This document shows positions 28,995 to 38,148 of a stretch of 64,000 bases of DNA, piece by piece. The first letter of the stretch is position 1. Every line of letters starts with the position of its first letter. The notes beneath the pieces were generated by a model. The model had not been told where the DNA came from and searched no databases. It saw nothing but the letters and a program-made list of their open reading frames with translations. Both the position numbers and the translations under genes were made by a program. Source of the DNA: Nannobrachium achirus (taxonomy: Eukaryota; Chordata; Actinopteri; Myctophiformes; Myctophidae); NCBI GenBank assembly GCA_963921795.1, contig OY997644.1:661753-725752 (forward strand), read 5' to 3'.

Positions 28995-31780
28995 GAAGAA
29001 ACTGGAGCCACAACCAGTAACCAACGTTGTGGTGGCAAAACCTAAGCTCAACCGTAAAAGGAAGCCTGTATTTTCCTCATTCACATGTAAAAGGTAATAT
29101 ATACAGTACACACACAAACAATAGAAATGTCCGGGTAATGGTTTTAACTTAAATCAGAAAGCAGTACATGTACTTAATTCTTTTTTTTTCCTTTCTAGTA
29201 AAGTGTCAGGAGTGTCTGAGGAAGCCTATGAGGAGATGAAGAAGATGGATGGCACCCCAGTCAGCTACCTGGTCCAGAAAACAGATGTGCTGTTACCTGT
29301 TGGAGAGGAAATGTACCCAATGGGCTGTGGCCTGGGCTACCAGGTAAATGATTTTAATGCACTTGGGATGAGGTTAAAAAACATACATACATAAATAAAT
29401 GCATGCAGTTACACACACACACATACAATACAGCATAGTTATTTATTTTACACAGCAGTTCCAACACAGAAAAACATGTACATTAAGTAATGAACAAAGC
29501 TTTTAAAGATGCACGTCGTCTACTAGAGCAGTGTTTCTCAACCACTGTGCCTGGGGACCTTTGGTGTGCCCCTGAGAAGGGTCAAGTGTTCCATTGAAAC
29601 TGCTTGAAAGCCATTATTGAATTAAACTAGTGAAACTAGTGCGAGGCATTGTGTGCCTGTAGATCGGCTGTTTTCACTACTGTTGCGTGACAGCCTTGTA
29701 TGATGAAGCAGGGCTTTACTTTGCAAAGAAACGTACACATTTGAAACTTGGAGATACAAGGTTTCTTCCCGACAATGACAATATTTACAACGCCGTATTA
29801 TGTTGGTGTGCCCATGCAGAAAAAAGGTTGGGAAACACTGTACTAGAGGTTCTAAAAACTACTACTACTTTAGATTAACTTCAGATTATATTTTTGACCC
29901 TTTGTCAGCAGCTACAAAAAAATAAAAAGAATAATACTCCATTAATGGTCAACTCTGGTGCTAATCTTTCAGTATCATTGGCTGAAAGTTAGAGAGTATG
30001 CTCACAACATACCAGATCTCGTTTATGTTGTGCAAGCGGACATTGGGTATTGTGCCAGAGACTATTTTAAACTTTTTTATTTTTGAAATAGCTCTTTCAA
30101 CGTGAATTCTGTGGTGTGCAATGGTCTTTGTTCTGCTGATATCACATGCTGGCATCTGGCGGTTAGATCGGACAAAGGGAGGGAGGTTTAATTTCAGCCC
30201 AAGGTTCTCCACTTCTTTCTCTATAAGGAAACCCGTATCTGCCATAAGCCCATCACCCTGTTTAAGGTAGCCATGCTCTATCAAATTTCTAAGGAGCGGT
30301 ATGATTCCACACTTCCCCACTATCTCCTTGTCTGATATACAACCAGTAAATAGTGTAGAACAAAACATAACAGAGCCTCTTGGATCAACAATAATCAATG
30401 ACTTGAGTGTGTTGGTTGATTTGTAATTTGAATACGTTTCACTCTGTAGTGCCAAAGAGCTTGGTTGCTGAATTTTAATCTCTGTGCAGTCAAGGATTGC
30501 AAATGTGGTCGGGAATTCAGACCGGTATTTGGTTGGCATTTTCTGTGTGATGACATCTCTGTGGGGCCACATAGGAAGTCGCCCAAGTGTGGTGAACATA
30601 AAATCAATCCAAGAGTTGATCAAAGTGCTTACACTTTGAATACATATGTTAAACTTGAAAGCAAGCTCTTTATTTTCAAAGTTTTGACGTAATTTCATTA
30701 GAACCAGGAGGAACTGCTGCCGCAAGGGCATGAGAGTGATTTGCTGGTCAACTTTTCTGTAAACTAGGGGTGCCATTTGTGGCGGAGCAGTTTCACTGTT
30801 TGGAATGCTGAATATTGTGCACAGGTTATTAAACTGCCCATAGGTAAACCCTGTGTTATACTGAAAGAAATTAGGAATGGTACTGTGCTGAATTCTTTCT
30901 GGGGTAATTTCATTTCGAATTCTGCGTTCTCTCTCTAAACGATCAATTCGTTCAAGCAGTTCAGCCTTCACACTGTCCTCTCCCTCTGTCTGGGTTTGTT
31001 GCTCGACTTGGTCCACAACAGCATGGCACTGCTCCATGGCAACAGCTTCTTCATGTTCAATTTCGTCATGGGCATGGCTTTGGTCCTTGACAGATTGGGA
31101 TTGATCCTGGGCACTGCAACCTAGTAGAAAAGAGTTACATTTTAATAATCTGTAACTATTAGAATGCAATGCCATAGGTTACTATGTATTTGTCATGTTG
31201 TGTGGTTGTAATTATATATTTTCATTATTTCCCAGCTGCCACTCATGGCGAAGGCACAGCCACCAGCATCATCAAGTGCAACATCACCATTATGTGGTGC
31301 AACCAACCTTCCCCTGCCCATTGCCAGTGATGTGTGTGTACCAGAAAACGCCACCAGCAGCTTCAGTTTGGAAGATGCCTGCAAAATCCAGAACAACACA
31401 AAAGACCAAGTGTCGTGTCCTGAGTGGTATGAACAGAGGGAGGGTAACAGAGGGAGGGTTTTGGGGTATATTACCCCAAAACATTCAACTCAAATGCAAC
31501 TAATTATGGAACACAGCATGAGGCTTTGGGCAAGCAGAAGTACCTTGCTAAGTTTCCAGAAAGGCACCTGCACAGTTGTGGCCTTTTACTGCAGCCAAAT
31601 CTGCCTTTTCTTGGGGCAATGCCAGATGGAATCGTATGCGATGGCAGTGGTGGGAGTGGGTTACTTGAAATTAAATGTCCCTTTGCTGCAAGGGACATGA
31701 TGGTGGCCCAAGCAGTAAATACAATAAAAAACTTTTACCTTGTAAAAGAGGGAGATACCTTCAGAGATTGGCTACTTTAA
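28995..31780 (+). CDS. YqaJ-type exonuclease of an ISL2EU-like transposon, C-terminal exons
   Basis: Exons 28995-29093, 29199-29343 and 31236-31780 have AG/GT borders and agreeing phases. The last one encodes the YqaJ-like PD-(D/E)XK core: NATNYGTQHEALGKQKYLAK, then CGLLLQPNLPFLGAMPDG with the catalytic Asp and LLEIKCPF with the Glu and Lys. Upstream exons are linker sequence. The frame is broken in the last exon by a 14-base tandem duplication of CAGAGGGAGGGTAA near 31434-31460; the core itself (31470-31780) is open. AATAAA at 31779-31784 overlaps the stop codon, a compact ending. ISL2EU transposons of animals are known to pair a transposase with a YqaJ nuclease. The 5' part of the gene was not found with certainty. 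Confidence 0.8.
29529..29840. mobile_element. hAT-type MITE with perfect 8-bp target duplication
   Basis: CAGTGTTTCTCAACC to GGTTGGGAAACACTG, 312 bases, flanked by TACTAGAG on both sides (29521-29528 and 29841-29848). It is the same family as 4149-4537 but has lost the left arm of the central hairpin (29628-29679). It lies in an intron of the YqaJ gene. Confidence 0.95.
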
Positions 31781-32254
31781 TAAAACCTTTACTGACATTT
31801 CTTTTTCCAATGTGAGATTTATTTATATGCAAGGTCCTCACCGCCATTTTTAACCAATATGACTTGTGGCAATCTATTCAGTGACCACAAAGCATTCACT
31901 GTATACACACTTTTAACTGCTTTTGCATACCCATTTCAGCTGTGTCATGCTCCTCTGTGTCAGGCTTTTTTGGCATACATGTCTTGGACCTGGAATATAA
32001 TGTATTAGAAAAGAAAAGTTGAAGGGTTCACTTAATAAGACAATGTTTATCATTGCTGGAAAAAAAATCGCTTAAAACAAATAGCTTCAACAAACAAATA
32101 TTGATAGAGCAACTTTAATTCATAAACTGATAGTCAATCAATATTGTAATGTTACCTTTTTCTTGGAGATGGTCTGCATGTAATGTGACCCTCGCCCTCC
32201 TGCATCAACTGGGTGTGGGTGTAACTTGGTTGGCTTCCCATCAACAAAGTGCTA

Positions 32255-32326
<72 letters not shown>

Positions 32327-33377
32327 CTAATTAATATCTCAACATTGATCTACATTTATCTATAATTATTCTTGATATTCCTGGTCCATTAAAGGTTAAT
32401 ATCATTATGTGCTATTATTAGCCACTTAGTCTAAGCCAGTGGTTCTAATAGTGGGGTCCGTGGTCCTTGAGGGTGTTCCAGGGGGTCCCCAGCTAAACGA
32501 TAGGAACTAAATGGACGCTTATGAGTAATTCCCCGAGTAAAATGGTTGAGAAACACTGCTAGAGCTGTAAAAATATTATCGTGTGTGGGTCCCTGGCACA
32601 TCTTTTCAAATGGGGGGGGGGGTCCACGGGGTAATAAGTGTCTCAATCAGGTGGTCCTTGACATGAAAAAGATTGAGAACCACTGGTCTGAGCTTAGCCC
32701 TGAAACATGACGGTTATGTCATGTATGTTATCAACTAGCCCTGAATACATGACTATCATATACACATGATGATAGTCATGTATTCAGGGCTAGTTATCAA
32801 CGACCATCATCATGTTTCAGGGTTCTGAGCCGGGGTCTCGCAATTAAGTTCACACCTCGACAACTGTTTTAACAAAGAAACAAGGCTATGTGCATATCAA
32901 TAGACCTGTATAGTAGGTGTTGAGAGACGGACGCGACCCCCCAAACCCATTGGCACTCTAAGCTGAGCCTCGTTGTATTTACCGGGCCACAGCTGGTCTA
33001 ACAATATAAAATGGAGCCCGGGACATATTATTTTTATATTCATAATATGGTTAAAGGCTATTGATGATGTTATACTGAAATGTTATGGCTCGCTAGCATT
33101 GGTACAACACAGCACTGACCGTGGCTAATAGTTAGCAAGGCAGAGCCAGACTCTTTAACTCATTCTATCACTTAAAGCGACGTCATATTAACGTCGAAAT
33201 CGATCGTCTAATAAACAAATAATAACTTACCTTGGAGCAAATATGGGTGTCGCCTGTAATGTTACCGAGGGTTAGGGTTTGGCTTGGCTTGGGAAATGGA
33301 ATAAAAAATCCTCCGTTTAAACGTTCAGGGTACCTTGAGTCACTGTTGCAGGTCCCCCAGCAACAACGTTTCACCAT
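29961..33377 (-). CDS. THAP/DDE transposase of an ISL2EU-like transposon
   Basis: Four minus-strand exons: 33377-33231, 32251-32156, 31989-31931 and 31120-29961. Exon 1 starts ATG and, with exon 2, gives a THAP-type C2CH finger (CCWGTCNSD, HICSK|HFVDGKPT). The THAP is short: the usual central Trp region is missing. Exon 4 holds a coiled, charged linker and the DDE_Tnp_4 catalytic domain. In the 404-residue reading of exon 4 the likely triad is D229 (AILDCTEIK), D313 (LMADTGFL) and E360 (HRIHVERAISKIKKF). Exons 1-2 and 3-4 are each in phase, but exons 2 and 3 differ by one base. An extra A in the AAGAAAAAG run ending exon 2 would explain this, so the copy is either just inactivated or has a base-call error. 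Two YqaJ exons lie to its left and one within its last intron, on the other strand. Confidence 0.85.
32260..32322. repeat. (CA)n microsatellite in the first transposase intron
   Basis: About 31 CA copies begin just upstream of the acceptor of the second transposase exon, where a polypyrimidine tract would normally sit (TG repeats on the coding strand). Confidence 0.95.
32437..32685. mobile_element. hAT-type MITE, 249 bp
   Basis: CAGTGGTTCTAA to TTGAGAACCACTG, with AGGGGGTCCCC words inside. Flanks GTCTAAGC (32429-32436) and GTCTGAGC (32686-32693) differ at one base. Inserted in the first intron of the transposase gene. Confidence 0.9.
32696..32823. repeat. Nested palindrome element
   Basis: An outer pair TAGCCCTGAAACATGACGG / CATCATGTTTCAGGG encloses an inner, nearly perfect palindrome of about 58 bases from CTAGCCCTGAATACATGAC to GTCATGTATTCAGGGCTAG. 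Both layers use the same end word, as if one copy had inserted in another. The pair at 28674-28711 is related. Confidence 0.82.
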
Positions 33378-33934
33378 GGCGTTAATGTAATAGGCCCTAT
33401 ATATCTCAGTATAAATAATAATTTTCTTGATGTTGATGTCGCTCACTGTCATCTGACTGACTGAAATAACATAGAACTCTATGGGGGAGGAGGGGGAGGA
33501 GCCAGATAAATTGTCCCCGGAAGAGTTCACCAGAAGTTTTGCCAGGCTGTGATCCAATCGTTGCAGCTAGGAGGAGGATCTAACCTTTAACTCTATTAGG
33601 CGGATTGAACAGCAAATACTCCCTGGCCGCTGGACAGAGAAGACTGGCCATGATCTTACGGTGAATCATAATTGACTTGCTACAAAATGTGTAGGCTTAA
33701 AGTAAACTGTCAATGTTTTTCAATAGTGCTTGGCTTTTTGGCAGGATTATCGTACACATTTTGACCTGTTGTAACCTAGAAGTTATACCTTTCAACTTGG
33801 GAGACACCTGTGTCTCTTTTGTTGTTGCTGTGCATATAGCTAGATTAGTTGCTATTGAAATGTGAAGGTTTTCAGAAAACGTAGGTTATGTTTAGAAGGC
33901 GTTTTTAGAATCGGCCTCGGGTCTTGTTTTTTAG
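33378..33934. other. Upstream of the transposase gene
   Basis: Likely holds the promoter of the minus-strand transposase, and perhaps an end of the transposon. I could not find matching terminal inverted repeats. No other gene seen. Confidence 0.4.
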
Positions 33935-35852
33935 GATTTGCCCAAGCAGTTCATCGGCAATGACGGTGGGATTTTCATGCTCATGGTAAGATGTCTTTGG
34001 GTGTGCTTGTATATGCTTAGTTCAGAAAAGTTTGTTTTTGGCATGCAAGTCTAGGTTTGCATACCTAGACCTGACAAAGAACCAGTGGCTGTAAAGGTTG
34101 TTTTAATGTGAAATTAATTGTTAAACTACTTTGAGCTGTCAACCGTGTTGCGATATCTACAGAGTGCTTCTGCCCAGCTTTGAATTAATGCCATTTTCTT
34201 TAATCCTCTTGTTTCAGTACACACATTGCCTTGCAATAAGTGCACCCTTTCCATTTAAGGAGGTGAGGTAAACTGATTTTCATGAACCGAATACGTAGCA
34301 AATGCAGCATGGTTTTCGCTGTTGTGAAATATCCCACGCTTCTACCTGTGCCCCTCTCATTTTAGGGGGACATGCCTTTGATACGAAGGTGGTGGTGTGT
34401 CCGGCTCATAGAGCACTTTGAAACCGAGGGGTATGAGTGGTGTTTTGACTTTATTAAGGGATATATTTGGCACGTGCAAAATAATACCACTGTATATTAT
34501 TTGATGTTGCGTCTTAACTAACTTCTAATCTCTCCTTAATTGAAAAGGGAAGGCAAAAGGTTTGCCCACTGGACAAGCCAGGCAGTGGAGCTTCTTGCTG
34601 GAAGCCGGGAACCAATTTTCCGTGTGCCAAGAAGCAGTAGGGTGAGCAGAGAAATCCCACATCGCTGAAGCACGGAAGTGGAAAAGGGCAGCAGATGATC
34701 TCGTTGAAGTCATTAAGACGGGGAAGACCGATAAACGCCTCAAAGTAGGTTTGAAAATGCACTATCCATATATTTCTACTACCCACGGTTTCAAGGACAA
34801 AGTGCTTTTAAATGCATTTATGTACACTAACCCATTTTCTCTGCACAGGCTGTCTCACTGGTGAAGAGCCATCCAAGTGGTTGGAGAAGTTTATTGCAGA
34901 CCCCAAATTCCAGGCTCCTTTTTATTTCCAGGATGATGAGCAGTCTGCCACATTGTGGACATACATGTCTTGTCTTTTTGACAACACCCCAAAAAAGCTC
35001 TGTGTCCCAAACAACATTGAGTTCTTCCTCAATGTGTTATATCCAGAGGTGAGCAGCATAGTTTTATTTTATTTTATGTAAATTATGCTGAAGCAATCGG
35101 ATTGTGCTTGGCTACTTCAACATCCATCTGTACACACCAAAACGCATGGAGAGCATTCGGATTACAATCTGATCACCCAAAACTCATTTGATTGCAGTCG
35201 ATCACAGAAAGCGCATTTTACCGTAATGTCTGTAAAGATACCCTCTCAGCAACAGCGCTGTCCAAACACAATAATGGATATACCCCACATTGTTCAAGAG
35301 TTTCTCATCCAAGAATGATATCAATTAATGTCCTTCTGGTAAAAAGAAAAAAAGAAAAATCTCCAACCTCACTAAGGTCATGTCTTTTTTCTTTGGTTTG
35401 TTCTACCTGACAGGCCACGATATGTGCAATTGCACATAAATAGGGTGTGAACCTTGAGGATGCAGAGTGTCTGTTCATTGTTAGGCCCACGCTTGCATCA
35501 AAGGTACAATAAATACTACACATGACTTTCAGTGAGATGCTTCATGTTTATCTTAAATGCATAATCCATAAAAGGTATATACTTCAGGAAATCTTAGCTA
35601 TGTTTAGCAAGGTTTCTTTTAATTGTTTTGTACAGGATGTATATGTATTTATAAAGATCTGTATTTGAATTGAAATAGTATTACCAATTATTGGAACTGT
35701 CATGCCTGCACAACTAGTTTCTATTGTCATTTCACCTATTTATTATTTTCCTTCTCCCTCTTATCAGTGAGGTGGACAATTTCATGGATGGGGTAGGGAA
35801 ACGGCTCCTGCAGGAACGGAATCCCCCAGCGAAGCGCCCAAAGATGAAATGA
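33935..35852 (+). pseudogene. Ulp1-like cysteine protease fragment, catalytic Cys lost
   Basis: Exons with good borders: 33935-33985 (DLPKQFIGNDGGIFMLM), 34218-34262 (YTHCLAISAPFPFKE), 34366-34430 (GDMPLIRRWWCVRLIEHFE), 34548-34641 (GKRFAHWTSQAVELL), 34849-35048 (WLEKFIADPKFQAP, SATLWTYMSCLFDN), 35414-35503 and 35768-35852 (VDNFMDGVGKRLLQER, ending TGA). The first exon is the C-terminal active-site block of Ulp1/C48 SUMO proteases (Q...GxDCGxF). Here the nucleophile position reads Gly (GGT where TGT is expected), so the enzyme should be inactive. A TAG interrupts the exon at 35414. The N-terminal half, with the His and Asp, is absent. Many large DNA transposons carry Ulp1 proteases, which is the likely origin. 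AATAAA at 36117-36122. Confidence 0.68.
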
Positions 35853-35881
35853 CCTTCCCATCACCCTCTTTCACTGTGCCA

Positions 35882-35883
<2 letters not shown>

Positions 35884-35959
<76 letters not shown>
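35884..35959. repeat. (CA)n microsatellite
   Basis: About 38 CA copies in the 3' region of the Ulp1-like fragment. Confidence 0.97.
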
Positions 35960-35961
<2 letters not shown>

Positions 35962-36122
35962 AAATTGGTTTAGTTGGTTTATCTTAACATTTTCAGTTGC
36001 CTCAGCTTTTATAATTTTTGCTTAACTTAAAATTCTAAGTTGCCCTAAGCTTACAGTGCACACACTCTTCACCCGTCACAGCCTCTCGAGGTGCTTGACC
36101 CACCCCATCATGTGACAATAAA

Positions 36123-36770
36123 GATTATTGTACAGTGAAAATGTTTATTGGTCCAATGTTGTCCACACATTCATGAAACTAATTCTCAACATTGAGATTC
36201 TTTTATAGGGGGTTACATGTGACCATACGTCTATTACAAAAATGCGTCTATATACATGTGTCTATAGTCCTGAGTGTATGAAAATAAACTGTTGCAAAGT
36301 GTTGAGCAATAAGTGTAATTGGCAATGAAAGTACTAAAGGAATGAGTTGGGTGTACTTCATTCAATACTGTAACAGCACCATTTTAACTTCTGACCTTGG
36401 AGGATTTTTCAGAATATTGTCAGAAGGTATAAAATACATGGTGTTTTGGAGGTACAAGCATGGCCATCATTCCCATTTTGTTATTTTTGGAACAGAATTA
36501 TGATATGACAGGCATGCTCTGCATATTCACAACCAATTTTATGTACTAAGTAATTCAGATAATTATCTGTCTGGAGGTAGACGTGCTAAATGAGCTCCCA
36601 GCTAAGAATGAATCTGATTATAACACGAATAGCCTAGTTATAAGCAATCATGATGTATTTTTTTCTTGAGTTAAACACTTCTGAACTGCAACTACTGACT
36701 AGATAAGTGAGAATGTACTTGCTTTGAATATACCAAAAACCACAGTATGTAACAAAGACCAGACACATTA
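36123..36770. other. Intergenic, nothing recognised
   Basis: Unique AT-rich sequence with neither exon borders nor paired repeats that I can see. Confidence 0.45.
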
Positions 36771-37270
36771 GCTTGGTGTCACACTTGATGGATAGTTAAC
36801 ATGGGAGAAACATTGAAAATAGCGTTAAAAAAAAAGAAGAAAAACAATGGGTAGAAGAATATCAAATAAAAATAAATGCTTTTTTTTTTTCTTCTATAGT
36901 GCAACAGGCACTGGTTCTATCTCACCTTGATTACTGCTCTACTATATGGTCGGGCACAGACAAAAACATCAGTCTAAGCTTCAAATACCTCAGAGGCAGA
37001 GTCCTGAGAGCTTGCATGCCAGTCTCATGGCTCAGAGTAAAGGAGAGGGTGGTATGCAATTTAATGAGTTTCTTTTGGCATATTTGTCATGATGGTAAAC
37101 AACTATTTTGTCTGTACTCTACTCACAAACACATGTGTGAGATCAATCAGATCAACATATCATGATAACAGTCGGTCACGCTGTTAAAACCCCAGAACAG
37201 ATTCAATATGCAGATCTGTAATGTATATGACAATTACAATATGGAACACTACCAACTATGAGCAATGTCA
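36770..37270 (+). pseudogene. LINE reverse-transcriptase C-terminal remnant
   Basis: Scattered frames give LGVTLDG (36775), VLSHLDYCSTIWSG (about 36910) and SWLRVKERVVCNLMSFF (about 37025), the thumb-to-C-terminus wording of non-LTR reverse transcriptases of fish. Stops and frameshifts occur throughout; no 5' part is present. Confidence 0.65.
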
Positions 37271-37576
37271 ATGCAGTTTTAAGAAAGACTGTAGGCAGTG
37301 GCGTCAGTTCAGCAAAAGCTAGGGTATGGCAAAGATGGGAGTCCTCATGGAGAAGAGGCATTACGTTTTGTTGCGACCGTCAGGTCGCAGTTTAGTTGCG
37401 ACCGTCAGGTCGCAGTTTAGTATCAAAACCTCCACCGGCCGTCCGTCGGTCGGTCGGTCGGTCGGTCGGTCGGTCACACGTCACACGTCACACCTTTGCC
37501 CTGCTCATATCTCCGCATCAGTATGACATCACACTGCTGACATCAGTATGACATCACACCGTACACAAATGACCCT

Positions 37577-38148
37577 TATATAAGACTGGCATTATCTACC
37601 GACAGATGCTATAAGCCAACCCTGGCGAAAAGGTCTGAGTCGAAGAAATGCTTCTTGCCTGGCAAGAATTGCCCCTTTATACTGTAGGGCTTGTTTGTGT
37701 ATTGTATGACATCACGCCACATCATCGGCTGAGGACTGTGTGATGTCATCATATCTCCATATATGGAGACATAAGTTGCTCATGCCCAAATATGGGCTGG
37801 TGAGGTCAGACTTAGTGTGATGCGTAGGTTATCTCCATATATAGAGATTCAACTTCAATGAGTATATAAGACCGGCATTATCTACCGACAGCTGCTTTAA
37901 GCCAACCCTGGCGATAAGGTCTGAGTCGAAGAAATGCTTCTTTCCTGGCAAGAATTGCCCCATTATACTGTAGGGCTCGTTTGTGTATTGTATGACATCA
38001 CGCCACATCATCGGCTGAGGACTGTGTGATGTCATCATATCTCCATATATGGAGACATAAGTTGCTCATGCCCAAATATGGGCTGGTGAGGTCAGACTTA
38101 GTGTGATGCGTAGGTTATCTCCATATATGGAGATTCAACTTCAATGAG
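37577..38148 (+). repeat. Tandem duplication, 2 x 286 bp
   Basis: Two units offset by exactly 286 bases (37577 and 37863), each starting TATATAAGAC and ending TTCAACTTCAATGAG. They differ at only a few positions, so this is recent. Confidence 0.95.

Noticed and set aside
30395-30692. Short frames on both strands in the transposase region
   Set aside because: Shadows of the transposase catalytic exon.
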